Position numbers and translations under genes: made by a program. A DNA stretch of 64,000 bases from Plantago major (Eukaryota; Streptophyta; Magnoliopsida; Lamiales; Plantaginaceae). The stretch lies in assembly GCA_026545765.1 (NCBI GenBank), contig CM048840.1:86146877-86210876 (forward strand), written 5' to 3'. Position 1 is the first letter of the stretch; each line of letters starts with the position of its first letter. Shown piece after piece: positions 33,575 to 46,715 of the stretch. Under the pieces are notes generated by a model. That model worked only from the letters and a program-made list of their open reading frames with translations. It was not told where the DNA came from and ran no database searches.

Positions 33575-33960
33575 AGATCTATCTCATCTTCGAACCACAC
33601 GCCTAGCAAGTTCATCTGCAAGTCCATTACTATTTCTAGCACAAAAAGTAGACGGAAAGAATCAAAAGAAAAACTTAAATGTCTGAAATCATCTAAAATA
33701 GAACCTACTGAAGAATACTCAAACGAACTAAAATTAAAAAGATTAACTATCTCCAAACAATCCATATGAGACCACGCTATACACCAGCCTTGTTCAATCG
33801 CCCATTGTAATGCCATTCGTAACGCCAACGATTCAACAACTTCCAACTTCACTTTCTGAGTTAACTATTTTGGTAACGTCGCAACAACGTACCCCACCCA
33901 ACCTGCAAACCATCACAAGAAAATGTTGCAGTCAAGAAAACACGGATACTTCCAGTCCGA
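33575..33960 (-). pseudogene. Retroelement RNase H (RVT_3) fragment
   Basis: The minus-strand frame from 33852 reads VVESLALRMALQWAIEQGW, then a M-D-C-L-E-I-V-N-L-F-N stretch. After a frame change a G-L-A-D-E-L-A end follows. This is the pattern of the plant LINE-linked RNase H domain (E-A-x-A-L, D-S-x-x-V-V, A-D-x-L-A). A frame change near 33880 separates a further upstream part. It is an isolated decayed fragment without a nearby reverse transcriptase. Confidence 0.65.
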
Positions 33961-34796
33961 ATACAGACAAGACGATACATCGTCCCAATTCCACTCTGAT
34001 AGAATTCATCTCATCTAAAATCTTCTAAAATCTTGAATATATAGAGAGTTGTGAAATTTAATCATTAATATTAATTCTTCAATACACTCATTTTTGATGC
34101 TACCCCGTCTAGTTTGGTGACCTGGAAAAGCTGTGGTACTATAAAAGGAAGTATTTTCTACGATGAAGTACCATATTGTACACGTAAAATTATCGGATTA
34201 CATTTACGCGCGTACCTTGACGAGAAAAAAAAGGATCACTTCTACGATAGATACAAGTGATAATCATTTTCGTAATGACCTTTGACCAAAGAATGATGAC
34301 TAACTATTTATTCCTCCTTGCAACAAACCAAACCTTTTCGTTTTCCCCCAAAATGGGTAAAATATAATTTTCCTAGAAAGTGTTCCACTAATAACTATTC
34401 ATAATTTGGCATCGCATTCAGTTTAGTTCGGACGAAGAGAATAGCTACTTAGACGACTGTAAGATCCATATTGTTTTTAGTAAGTTCTGAACAATTTTTT
34501 AAAAATTTCTATAATAATTTCCTAAGATTCCTAGATTAGGTAGTTAAATTTTTATCCTATTTTTGTTTCCTTTTCCTATGATGCGGAAATTAAAAAAGAG
34601 AGTTATCTTGTAATCGATAAATTGAAAATGATATTAATGTCCAAATGATTCTTCCCTACAGATTAGCAATATTTATATTAATTAATTAAATGCAGGTCGC
34701 AGGATAATAGTAACACACCAAGAGGGCTGGCTAGAGAGAAGTCGTCATTGACGAAAAAGGAAGGGCATTTTGGTCAGAGCAAGTTTCTGGTTACCA

Positions 34797-34807
34797 CTAC
34801 AAATAGA
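34797..34807 (+). promoter_or_regulatory. Possible TATA-like element of the CHX gene
   Basis: ACTACAAATAG lies about 60 bp before a pyrimidine-rich stretch that would be the start of the untranslated leader. This is inferred from position only. Confidence 0.3.
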
Positions 34808-34859
34808 CCGACCCAAAGCAGAACTGCCACCCAACCCAACTCATCAGGATCTTAAGTTC

Positions 34860-35048
34860 CATAAACCTTGGAATTAACCAGCCCTCTTTTTCTCCTTCTT
34901 TCTCTCTTTTCCACCCGTTCTTACGAATCATTCAACATAAACATAACACCAAAACCAACAACAACTGCTGTCATTCTCTTCTCTATACACTTCATACTCT
35001 CATTTTCTCTACCCAAGACTCCTTCATTTCCAGATTCTAGCTACACAG
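34860..35048 (+). other. Probable untranslated first exon of the CHX gene
   Basis: A CT-rich leader-like stretch ends at ACACAG followed by GTTCGT, a plausible donor at 35049. The matching acceptor would be ACATGCAG at 37044-37051, 36 bp before the start codon, giving an intron of about 2.0 kb. The short open frame here starts with TTG and has no known motif. Confidence 0.45.
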
Positions 35049-37087
35049 GTTCGTTAATTTCTTGATCGTTTTTTGTCCTTTTTACTGCTTTTCTGGTTAT
35101 GTTCTGTGATAGAGATTCAGTCTTGATCGACGTATAGAGTCGACCCGCCATGAAAGATTTAACCAAAAGTATTAGTGAAACTGTGAAAGACTCACGATTA
35201 CAGTTTTATGAGTGAACATTTTATACATAAAACCTCTGTTTTTTTGTAATGTTTGTCCGTCCGTCTATTTTAGTATCTTCATAAGACCCGTCTCTTGGGA
35301 GACTTCTTGATGTGTCGAAATTGGATTCTGAGTTTGGACGGTTCGGGGGGGTATTCTTGTCTTATTAAAATTTGGATCATTAATGGGAATGGATGTGTTG
35401 GAACTCAGAAATATGCAGAGATTTTAAGAAGGTGTAAGTTTGCCGAAGCATTAACGACACGTAAAGACTGACTTGCTACTTCCAGTTTGTTACTTTAATT
35501 GTTTAAGGAAATTGACAATTTTGCCACTTACCAAAATTACCACAAACACCTTGTATGCGTCAACTATCATAGCATGTCAATTTAGTGTAAAGAATGAAGG
35601 TAGTGTCCCCATGGGATCTTAATAATAATGGTTACTATGTTTCCATAGTTGAGACTTTTGGGCAATATTTTTATTTGTCAAGTATCTATCTTTCTGTCAT
35701 CTTGTTAGTATTTTAAAAAACGCAAGTATGTGATGTAAGTAGTACTAAAACTCTACAATCATCAAATTCGTTTGCTTCTATACTTTTTCTTCAATACTTT
35801 TCAAAGTGAAGGAAAAGTGTATAATATACATATATTTTATTTGTATGCATATGTTTATTAATTGACTTTAGCTATCTTACAAGTTTGGATGTGTAAGGTA
35901 CCTGGTAGTCTAAAGGAAACTCTGCAATTTAATAATTGTATTATTACTAGCAATAGAGCTGTAATTCCTCATGTACCGGAGATATATCTTATCTTCTTAA
36001 CATGGTTGGATGCAACTCAGCTTAAGTTTCTATAAGAGGATGGTTTTTCATACTCTTTCCGCGAGAATATTGTTCTAGTAGTCCTAGTAGTTGTCGTAGT
36101 TTGGCTAACAACTAAGATCCTGAAAACAGGATTAAACACCTAAATTTTTACTCAACTCAAGTCGTAATTCTATACCAAACACTTCCTAAGAAACTTGAAA
36201 ATTTTCGGCTTTTGCAAGAAGACTTGAGAGAGTTTCCATTTAGCATTAGTCGGGGATGTAAATGGATGTCGCGTAAAGCTCAACGCCTAGGAAGGAAGCT
36301 TTTACCTTTTTCATTTTCTACCTGCAATTAATATGAATAAGCAAAGCATGCTTTTCTTTTTTACACCTTTCAATTTTCTTATGAATATAATTGTATAAAA
36401 GTTTAGAATAGAACAGTTGGCAGTATATAAACGTGAGGATCAGTTGAAACTATATGAGGATATGCTATTTTTACTCACTTATTTCCTCATCTGAGGTTGA
36501 CCTTTTCTTCTTAATTAACAATTTGTAGTAGTATTATACTTTTCTTACAGTCATCAAAAGCTGTTAAAAATTAAGAACAAATCTCTAGCATACGTGGTCA
36601 TTTGGTTCAATAATTTGAATTGTATATGTATATATCATGAATGATTAACTAAAGTCATAATATAACATATTAATGACTGCTGCTACTAGTACAAAGTCGC
36701 GGTCCTTTAATTTATTGACTTGTAAGAGCTTGGTATCTGGTCTGGAATTCAGTCTACATTAACATTTAATTGGTGATGAAATTTCCTAATTTACTGTACA
36801 GTTACCACTGTTGTTCTTGCATGGTTCAGTCAACTTATGTAACATGGTTGAGACAAGTATCTTTGTAAACTATTTTCCAGGTTCAGAAGTGGAGGTATAT
36901 TTTTGGTAACTTTGATTGAATCTGGACTGTACCTAATAATATATCTTTCCTAATCAGTGATTATGGAACTGCAGATATTAATTGCTAGATCTAATACTAG
37001 AAGATATAGTTTGATTATACTAATGGAACTTAATGATGATATAACATGCAGAAACAAAGTTGAGATCATCTGTTGTTGGTGCATAAT

Positions 37088-40000
37088 ATGGCTTCGAACG
37101 GAACAGTCACATGTCCGCACCCCATGAAAGCTACCTCAAACGGGGTGTTTCAAGGAGACAATCCTCTCGATTTCGCTCTCCCGCTTCTCATCTTGCAGAT
37201 ATGCTTGGTGGTCGGGCTGACCCGAATACTGGCATATATTCTGAAGCCACTGAGACAGCCGCGTGTCATTGCTGAGATTATTGTGAGTTTTCTTCATCCT
37301 GTCCTAGGCCATAGATCAATTTTATGTCCTCGAAACTGTTTTATTCTTTCAATTTCTTTTACAGCCATTAATAAATCTATAAGCACTTCACATTCTTGAA
37401 AAAATCATTGGTTGTCTTTTCACAATCTTGACAATGTTCATTGGTTGTCTTTTCGTCCAAGCCTAGCTCTGATTCCTTCTATTTAGGAAATGGCATATTG
37501 CTGCCATTAAAGTTTTCTTTAGTTCATAGCCACTGCTTATAATCGACGAATCTCCCAGTACATATGCTCTTCTTTTCCCTGTTTTTTTTTTTGCTTAATT
37601 TAGGAAAGACATGATGTAGTGCCACTGCCACCAAACCTTTTGTTCATCACCGCAAAAGTCTTTCACTAAAAGTAGTTAGGTTAGTGGCAACATGTCAAAA
37701 GTTTGGGGTAAATCGCACAACAGAAAGTATCAGCCACCCGACTCAGTTTTATATATGGTGTTTGTGGTTTATGTTTGCAACCTTAAAAGCAGTCGAGTGA
37801 CTTGATATGAGGTTCCTTTCATACAAGTAGATTGGGATCTTAGATTTCTTATGCAAACAAAGGGAGTTTTTTTCATGTGCACTTTTGTTGCAAGTACATA
37901 ACTTTTAAAATCCATGGTGGAGCTCTTAGCCAACTAAAGTTTGTGACTTAGAAATACAAGATGAATCTGTTTAACTTGACTAATCAACATCATTCACAAT
38001 TGACACTTTAGTCTGGTGTGACAGAACTAATTAAAAGCACATATCAGTGACTAAGAAGATTATGCTTCTTGAGTTTTTTCATCCATTAAGGCCTTAAATA
38101 AAAAAATTACAAATTCTATATTTTTTAAGTAAATTCTTCATTTAAGTTTCACATATTGCTAACTTGTGAAAATCTCATTACAGGGAGGAGTTTTACTTGG
38201 TCCCTCGGCCTTAGGCCGCAATCACAATTATATAACAACGATTTTCCCTGAAAAAAGCCTTACTGTCTTGGACACTGTTGCTGACATCGGCCTTGTATTC
38301 TTTCTCTTCCTGGTTGGCCTGGAGCTTGATTTACGAGCACTCAAACGAACTGGTGGCAAAGCATTGGGCATTGCTGTTGCAGGAATCAGTTTCCCGTTTG
38401 TTTTAGGAATCGGTACCTCATTCGCACTACGGGCAACTATTGTGAAAGGTGTGAATGAGGGTCCATTCCTGGTATTTATGGGAGTGGCACTCTCCATCAC
38501 TGCATTTCCTGTATTGGCGCGTATCTTGGCAGAACTGAAGCTCTTAACTACTGATGTTGGTCGGATGGCCATGTCAGCCGCTGCAGTTAATGATATTGCC
38601 GCATGGATTCTACTTGCATTAGCCATTGCTCTGTCTGGCACAGGGAGTTCACCTATTGTCTCACTATGGGTCTTTTTGTGTGGATTTGGATTCATAACAC
38701 TCTGCGTATTTATCGCTCCTCCAGCTTTCAGATGGATGGCACGACGATGCCCTGAGGGTGAGCCAGTGGATGAGATATACATATGTGCTACGTTGGTGGC
38801 CGTTTTGGCTGCTGGATTTGTGACAGATGCCATTGGAATTCATGCACTATTCGGGGCTTTTGTTGTTGGAATCCTTGTTCCAAAAGAAGGGCAATTTGCA
38901 GGAGCTTTGGTCGAAAAAGTGGAGGATCTTGTATCCGGTTTGTTCCTTCCTCTGTATTTTGTGTCAAGTGGATTGAAGACGAACGTTGCCACCATTAGTG
39001 GGGCTACATCGTGGGGTCTTCTAGTGTTGGTCATATTTAATGCCTGTTTTGGGAAGATTGTTGGTACCGTTGTCGTATCGCTCTTCTGCAAGGTCCCGTT
39101 TAGAGAGGCATTAACACTCGGTTTCTTGATGAACACCAAAGGACTGGTGGAGCTTATCGTCCTTAACATCGGGAGGGATAGAGGGGTAAGTTGTTGCTAT
39201 CAAAAGGCTCTTGAATTTATCCATTTCAACAGTATTTGACTCTCGCCTTATGTTTTGCAGGTTTTGAATGATCAAACATTCGCCATCATGGTTCTAATGG
39301 CTTTATTCACGACATTCATAACAACTCCTATCGTTGTAGCCATATACAAGCCAGCTCGCATGGCAACCACATCGTACAAATACAGAACTATACAAAGAAA
39401 GGAACCAACCAATCAGCTCCGATTATTGACTTGTTTCCACAGCACGAGAACCATTCCTTCGCTCATCAATCTCATGGAATCTTCACGTGGTATTGGAAAG
39501 AAACTTCGTGTTTATGCTATGCATCTCATGGAGCTCTCTGAAAGATCCTCCGCTATTCTGATGGTCCACAAGGCGAGAAAGAATGGATTGCCCTTCTGGA
39601 ACAAGTTGCAGAATTCCGAGGCCAACGAAGTCATTGTCGCATTTGAGGCCGTCAATCAACTTAGTCAAGTGTTCATTCGGCCAACAACAGCTATCTCACC
39701 ACTATCTAGCATGCACGAGGATATATGCACCAGTGCCAATGCGAAGAAGGTTGCGATGATAATTTTACCTTTCCATAAGCATCTAAGGCTTGACGGACAC
39801 TTGGAGACGACTCGTCATGAACTAAGGCATATGAATCGGAGGGTTCTTGAGCACGCTCCATGTTCTGTCGGAATTTTGATTGATAGAGGGCTCGGTGGGA
39901 CCTCTCACGTTTCGGCTAGCAATGTGGACTATAAATTGACCGCAATTTTCTTTGGGGGACACGATGATCGTGAAGCTGTTGCATATGGGGCCCTGATGGC

Positions 40001-40460
40001 CGAGCACCCTGGGATAACTCTCAACGTTGTTCGTTTCATCCTGGACCCGACCGACACCGTGACAGTAGATGTGGAAGACCAATACACCCCTGAAGCGAGA
40101 TCCGCAGATGAAGAATTCTTGGAGGAATTCAAGGAGAAGGCATTGAAAGATGGTTCGATCACTTACGAAGAGAGTCTGGTATCCAATTCGGCAGACACAA
40201 TCGAAGAGATACGGAAGTATAACAAAAGTAACCTATTCCTGGTGGGAAGAATGCCGGAGGGACAACTTGTTGCGTCATTCTACAAGAAGGGTGAGTGTCC
40301 GGAGATTGGACCAGTTGGTAATGTGCTTATTTCGCCTGATTTTGCGACATCAGCCTCGGTTTTGGTGGTGCAGCAGTATCGAAACGAGTTGACCGGGGAC
40401 TCGTTGAGGTCGTTGAGGGAAGAGGTCGACGTGACCGAAGGTGAGTACGATTCAATGTGA
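37088..40460 (+). CDS. CHX18: Cation/H+ exchanger of the CHX family, CHX18/19-like
   Basis: Three coding exons (37088-37282, 38184-39185, 39261-40460) with GT-AG borders in phase encode 798 residues, close to the 800 or so usual for the family. The first exon has [15 protein letters not shown], a signature of the CHX17-19 clade. Residues about 28-430 form the hydrophobic exchanger domain (CPA2, PF00999) with about 11-12 membrane segments. The conserved ion-site Asn-Asp pair lies near residue 201 ([10 protein letters not shown]), and [17 protein letters not shown] precedes it. The C-terminal half is the hydrophilic tail of CHX proteins, with folds like universal stress proteins. Such proteins move K+ (and protons) across endomembranes and adjust pH. 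The start ATG at 37088 is chosen because the clade begins there; the upstream frame has only a TTG. No break is seen, so the gene is probably active. Which of CHX17-19 it is should be settled by a tree. Confidence 0.95.
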
Positions 40461-41299
40461 TCTGGTATATCTCCATGTGGTTGGGTACGTTGAAATTCAG
40501 TGGCTAAAATGAATGTTTAAAGAATGTGATGATCATAGAAAGCATTAGAAATAATATACAACACTCCTTGTAAATTCTTCTTGTTGCCATTGTAAGTTTA
40601 AACTTCACAGTTACAGAAGTAACTTGGGATTTTGGCTCTGTACGTGTTTGGTTGTATACAGTACTGTTGTATAGGTCATGAATTTCATAAATAAGAAATG
40701 CCAGAGATTTAACTGTTTCTGTAATTGTCCTCTTATTGATGCTTTTGTTTGTTAATAATGTAAATTTTATTTAACGTCACATTGAGTTAACTTAGAATAA
40801 GAAAAAAAAAAGATTTTATTCGGAATGTTAAAAGAAGGATAGATGTAACTCATGTTAAATTTGGAAGGATTAGATGGTAAACTAACAATATGCAAAATGA
40901 TTGAATGAATGTTTTTCAATCCACTAGCTGTTAGTTAGCCCCTTTTTTTGTTTTTTTGCTATAAATCCCCCATTTACTCGATTGTTTTTAACTCCAATCC
41001 AACACACTCACTCAAAAGGCATGCTAAATGAGTTTTGCAAATGACTGTACATGTTCTGAGCTCAAGTTTCCATGGGGAAATAGACTACTTGTGGGCAAAT
41101 AACGTTAATTGCAAACAAACCAAGGTTAACCGCCATACGAGTCAACTGTGAACGCCTTGTAAATATTCCAAAAAGTGCCTACATTCGCAAGATTTCATAA
41201 CATAGATCATCGACTCATCCATAAAATACATCATAGTCCAGCAACACAAGTTCCACTATTCAGCTGCTAATATAGATGACAGTTCTAATACTATGTCTA
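40461..41299. other. CHX 3' flank and intergenic DNA between convergent genes
   Basis: The stretch probably contains the CHX 3' UTR (an AATAAG-type signal near 40690). The PI31 gene approaches from the opposite strand. No coding feature is seen. Confidence 0.5.
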
Positions 41300-41414
41300 G
41301 GAAGAGAGGTTATGAACATGAAGATTTCCTTGTTGGTTTACTGCATATGAAATCCGAACCGCGCAGAAACTGCTAAAAGCCTATGTATTCCTACACCAGA
41401 CTTTCGAGGCCGTC
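41300..41414 (-). pseudogene. Decayed duplicate of the last PI31 exon
   Basis: The sequence 41300-41414 matches 41433-41549 in order: 3' UTR words (TTATGAACATGA), the stop region (CATATGAAATC), the GAACCG(C)GC block and the GGCCGTC at the exon start. In the duplicate the splice acceptor has changed from CAG to ATG and the frame is altered, so it cannot serve as the terminal exon. It lies just downstream of the real one. Confidence 0.75.
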
Positions 41415-41475
41415 ATAGTATATATGGATAGAAAAAGAGCTTATGAACATGAGGATGATTTTTTTTCAGTTTATA

Positions 41476-44400
41476 TCATATGAAATCTGAACCGCCCGGA
41501 AACTGCTGCAAGTCTGGATGCATTCCTCCATCAGGCCTTGGTGGCCGTCTGCAGAGTTGGGATATAAAATCAAAATTAATAAAATATGCATCTTCAGCCT
41601 CACTTGCTATTTCTCTTTATTATGGTCTCTAGTACTAACTAGACTTCATAGTTGATAACCAAAATGGTTTTATAACTAAAATTGTTGCTGTTTAGGAGGG
41701 GAAAAGAAGTGGAACTCAGTACCAAGAGATTTCACAAGAAAAATGCAACCATCTATGCAGTTTACCTGACAAAACGGCCAGGCTCAAAACCTGGAACACC
41801 AGGAGGGCCATACGGATCGAACCGAGCACCAGGTGGCACACCCCTGCACAGAGCATAAATAAGAAAATTCCTGCCAAAAATTATCAAATTGCATGAGACG
41901 AAAGAGGGTAGAGGACTCACGGCAGGCCTCCAGGCAGGCCACGACCACCAATTCCAGGACCAAAGAAACTTGGGTCATTAGGACCTGTGCAGATAGAGAA
42001 CATTTTTAGAATATGTATATGTGCTATTTGTGAATAAGATGTCCGTTCTATCAAGACAGGACACACTACCTATAAGCATGCCTCCACCTCCAAAATCACC
42101 CCTGCAGAAAAGTTGAGATATAAACAGTAAGTTATTACATAATCCAAAAGGGGGTATTATGTCACATACCTAGCAGTTGTATCTGGAATCTGGATGACTG
42201 AATCTGCTTGGGAATCAGGAGCTTACAAGGAATTTCAATTATAGTACTTGTTTTTTTTTTTTTTACTTTTGGATTCCAAGACCACTTTAATTATTTTCCT
42301 TTTGTGAGTTCAAGAAATGTTAAAGAGTTTGTGCGTTTAGATTTCATAGAGAAAATTTAATTCTCTCTTACGATCATTTACAAGTTTGTGACATAAAAGA
42401 ACCATTGAATGTTTAGGATATCATAGAGAAAATTTAGTCATCTATCGGGATCCTTTGGATTAGGAGACAAACTTGTAGAGGGGGATACAGTAATAATTAG
42501 TAAAATGAATTTTCTGAAAAGCAATTGCAACTTTTCGTTAGTTTAACTGATCGGAAGTAGAAAGACCCAATGCCACAATGGAAAAGAGCTATGGAAACTA
42601 AATTCATTCTGCCCGAAGTGTGAAGAGCACACGACACGTGGTCCTTATTGTGGAAGACCTTCATTTTGGGATACCCAAAAAATACTGGGTTCATATACAG
42701 CATCAAGTCATTAACAATTAGCCATTATATCCAGACTTCTAGTTTCCAAATAGTTTAAAGTTATATTTCTCCTATTCTAATTCACATGGTAAGTTACAAA
42801 TAAAGTACTATGCAAATCAACAATCTCGCACAAAAGAAAAGACAGCAGGGAAAAAAAGCTACCTAGGATACATTCCAGCACCTGGCCCAGGATAGAGGTC
42901 GCTGCCACCGAAAGCAGGAACAGGAGGAACAAAAACTCTACACATAACAGCGGAAGCACATTATAATTTATAAGAATTCACTCCAGTGCAATGGTATGGA
43001 CATAATTGGTGTTTAAATAATGAAAATAACTACTTCATTCTTAAGACTAGCATTATCAATGACACAACCCACCACCCACACTCCAACTTTTCCATACCCA
43101 ACCTCCACCGACCCAACCACACCATAAAACGTAATTTATCCATGACCACCAACCACCCAACCAATTCAATTAATATAATAATATTTTACTATCTTAATAA
43201 TTAATTTTAATTAACAAAACAGTAAAAATAACAACAAAAACTAAAACGGGCTTTAGAAAATGTAATTGCGAAAGGGTTGAAAACATAATAAGACAGGTCT
43301 CTATTTATAGATAAAAGAAAATGGTGAAATTTGATATATTTATGTTGTTTCAAAGGATGATATGAGAATTATATAAAAAAATAAAAATAATGTAAATGTA
43401 ACCAATAGGGAGGAGACAAGTGTCCCCTCCCTCTCCAACCTTTTAAGGCCACCAGCAGGTCCTTGGTGGCATGACCTTCATCACATTTCTTTTTTCAAAA
43501 AAAAGTTGGTGTGCGCGCCACCACCCACCACACCAACAAAGACTACTGATAATTGTAGTCTAAGGCTCTAAGCAGGGGATATCTAGGAGAAAAACCAGTC
43601 CTGAGCCAAATATAGGCAAGATTGGGACAGGAACAGGACGTAAGACATCAATCCCTACACCCAGGCGGACTGAACTGAATACTGGATGCAAGTTTTAAGT
43701 TTTAACTCTCTTTTTATCTGATATGTTATTCACTTATTCTGTGCCCTTACATCAGTTCTCCAGTAGAGAAGCTGGAGTATAAGTTTACTATCCAAGCCAA
43801 CTCACAAAAAGTTGTACTCATTTATACCGTCATTTTTGTAAGGTAAGAAGAATAGCCTAGTACTGTTCGAAAAACTTGTGCATTGTATGTTTAGTTTAGT
43901 ATCTCCCAGATGGCCAGACCATATCTTTTAAAGTGCAAAAGCTTCTGTGCTTGTATGTGAACATTGTAATTGCCACGTGTAAATTGTTAACTTTCATAAA
44001 CTCAGAATCAGTTAACTTATAATTCAGAAATATGGCTTTATTCAGAAATTTCAGTAATAAAAAGGAATGCATAAACAAGCTGTGTAATAAGCAAGAAAAA
44101 GAAACAAGGAACGACAAGTCAGAAACACAAAGAAAGGTGAGTTTAAGCTATTCACTAAGATGTTAATCCTATGAGATGCACATAATGGGAATGTAAACCA
44201 TAATGGGAAGAAAAATTGATGACAGTTCCTTTTGATAGAACGAATCTAAAAGCCAACTGTTTTTATGATTTGCCGAAGTAGCCTTTTTACGAAAAACAGC
44301 AAGTGGCCAATAGCTTTCGAGAAGTACAATAGCTTAAATAAGAAAAGAAATCATTATGCAATTAGAAAATTTTGCAATCAGAGATTGGACATAAAAAGTT

Positions 44401-46186
44401 ACCCTCCAGATTCGTCAGGAACATAAATTCCTTCATCTGCTCTACGTCTATCATCTCTCAAGGTTTGCTCAGACCTGCCAATCATAGAAAAAAAAAAGAA
44501 AATTTCTTTTATCATTAAAAAGAAAAGATAGAACGCCAGTAACATTGATTACAATAAAAGAATAAGGAGAAGATTAGTAATATCTAATAATAAAATTTCA
44601 GAAAGATGCCCACACACAATTGAGTAAGTCTTCGAAGCTGTGAACTAAAAAAAAACAAGCACAATAAATACCAGCAACTCCAACCGCAGAGGGTGAAAAG
44701 CTCAGATTACATTATAGTCGTGCATCCTGAAGTTAATATCATAATCTTTCCACAAAACATTTAACATAAAAGTCAATACAGACAAAAAGAGTGAAGAATG
44801 ATGCCGATCCAGGCACATTTAGTATTATAATTCTCTTTTTTTATCAGTATTCAGTACAAGGCCAATCAACATGTCGAACAAGAAAAGGCCAATCAACATG
44901 GCGAACACAAATGCTTATGCTATATTCTAGTAACAGACGATTCCAAATTATGTGTGACAGTGAGATAATCACCTTGATGATTGACTAGATGAAATCGGGG
45001 CTGGAGAGCCATCCACCTTTGCTAAAATCTCTTTGTTAACTTCTCCAACAAACTTCCCTAAATTCTTGTAATGTGTCCCATAGTTAGCTCCCCCATCATC
45101 ATTTACATATTCCGTAACACTACAAAACAAACGAAAATTACTCAAACATCTTCATAATCACGCAGTGAACACCTAGGAAAAGCCCCAAATCTGTAAAAAT
45201 TCAATTCCACTTACTCTATTTCAAGATGTAGAGGCTCTGAACCACCATCCTTCAACACATCAACCAGCAGACTGTTATTCATTACTAGACACTTAACCAG
45301 CACCTTATTCGAATCCTTCTCCGGTTTGGAGTATATGAAAGCATAGTTATCTTCCACCTCATTCCACGAGTCCATTCCTACTTCATCTATCCCCAAAAGT
45401 AAACCAGCAATAGAAATATAATCAGCTAAATGTAATTACTACTCTCCAACTTACAGCTGCAGGCTCACTTTATTACAAATACCTCACACCATTACAAATA
45501 GTAATGTACACACTACACAACACAAGTGAACCTTTCAAATCGACATACTGTTTTGTAACCATACATCACTCCACACTAAAAAAAGATATGGATATTTACT
45601 CGATTGCATTAACATGAGAACAAGCAAATTAATTCAATTTCAAAGATCCAAAAAGCAGTAACACACAACAAAATCAGCTAAATGAAAAATAGAATAACTA
45701 AGGAAATTGTTTAGAATTTTACATATCAACTTCAACACATTATATATAAAATATTTCATTCATTATTTCTCGTAACACACACGCTTCAATTGTTGAGTAC
45801 TATGTATGATTCATTTTTAATAGAGCGAGTAATAATAACGAAATTCAGACTAAATTCGTTGATGAATTTTGAAATTGATGTACACTAGTTAACCCTAAAA
45901 ACCTCAAAAAAATCCAGATAAAACCTAATCAGCTATTAAGTTAACCGCATAAATAGAAAAAGAGAAATGAAATAAGAATAAAGGTTAATGAATTTGTAAG
46001 ATCGGAAAAACCTGTGGTAGTGGAGCGAAGGGCGTCATCGGAGAAGGCGGAAGGTCCGGTGGCGTGAAGCAAATATCCGGCGGCAGCAAAGGCGGAGTGT
46101 ACGGCGAACGCCGCCTTGTCGTGGCGGTTCCGGAACGACGGACGAGAAGCCCGTATCACTGCCAAAACCGTTTGTTCGGTTGCCAT
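41476..46186 (-). CDS. PTRE1: PI31-like proteasome regulator (PTRE1 homologue), nine exons
   Basis: Exons read on the minus strand: 46186-46012, 45386-45215, 45119-44973, 44474-44403, 42937-42863, 42101-42070, 41984-41921, 41843-41766, 41548-41476. All have GT-AG borders, and 888 coding bases give 295 residues plus a stop with no phase error. The N-terminal half (about residues 5-160) has the PI31 fold, with FRNRHDKAAFAVHSAFAAAG and SWNEVEDNYAFIYS. The C-terminal half is Gly/Pro-rich, with PGARFDPYGPPG and F-E-P-G-R, then the R-P-D-G-G-M-H-P-D-L end typical of the PI31 C-terminal domain. PI31 binds and regulates the 20S/26S proteasome; the Arabidopsis homologue PTRE1 modulates proteasome activity and auxin responses. 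The length agrees with plant PI31 proteins. One large intron (44402-42938) carries a MITE. The ATG at 46186 is the first in frame and lies close to a Stowaway at 46439-46713. Confidence 0.95.
43044..43560. mobile_element. PIF/Harbinger-like MITE in a PI31 intron, 517 bp
   Basis: The inverted ends are GACTAGCATTATCAATGAC on the left and GACTACAATTATCAGTAG read in reverse on the right, flanked by TAA (43041-43043 and 43561-43563). A TAA/TTA duplication is typical of PIF/Harbinger (Tourist) elements. It lies in the intron between exons 4 and 5 of the PI31 gene and leaves the splice sites untouched. Confidence 0.65.
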
Positions 46187-46438
46187 ATTAGACTAGTCCT
46201 TTCTTTCGTGAGCACTCACAGCTGAGCTCAGATCGTTTTAGTTTGTCTTCTTCGTCTTCAACAAATTAAAAACCTATTTGTTCTGCCGTTTTTTCTCAGG
46301 CGGTGCATATCTCTACCCATAAAATAAAATAACCCACATTGTATCAACTGGTCGGTTCCGCACTCATCTTTATCGGTACAAGTTTTTAAGAGAAGTTCAC
46401 TAAATTAATTAGAACATACATTTTTCATTTAACTTATA

Positions 46439-46713
46439 CTTCCTCCGTACCATAAAAAAAAGTTGTTTACGTTTACCATTTTGGGCATCCCGATAGAGTT
46501 GTCCACTTTCAATACCTTATCATTTTAGGAACAATTATATAATTTTATATACTCCACTACTTCAAAAAGTCAAAAAGTAACTTAAACAATCAAACCAACT
46601 ATTAATAAAGATATAAAATAAACTTCACATGTACAATATAGTATTATAATATTACTCTCCTTAATTTATGTGCATCAACACTAAACTGGACGGCTTCTAA
46701 TGGACGGAGGAAG
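46439..46713. mobile_element. Stowaway-like MITE, 275 bp, upstream of PI31
   Basis: The ends are CTTCCTCCGTACC on the left and GGACGGAGGAAG on the right, flanked by TA (46437-46438 and 46714-46715). It lies 253 bp upstream of the PI31 start codon, so it may be in the promoter. It is related to 32448-32699. Confidence 0.8.
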
Positions 46714-46715
46714 TA

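Noticed and set aside
34868..35065. 65-residue frame upstream of CHX
   Set aside because: It begins with TTG and lies in the probable untranslated leader.
38228..39169. Long minus-strand frames opposite CHX exon 2
   Set aside because: They are shadows of the strongly coding plus strand, with no plausible motif or splice context.
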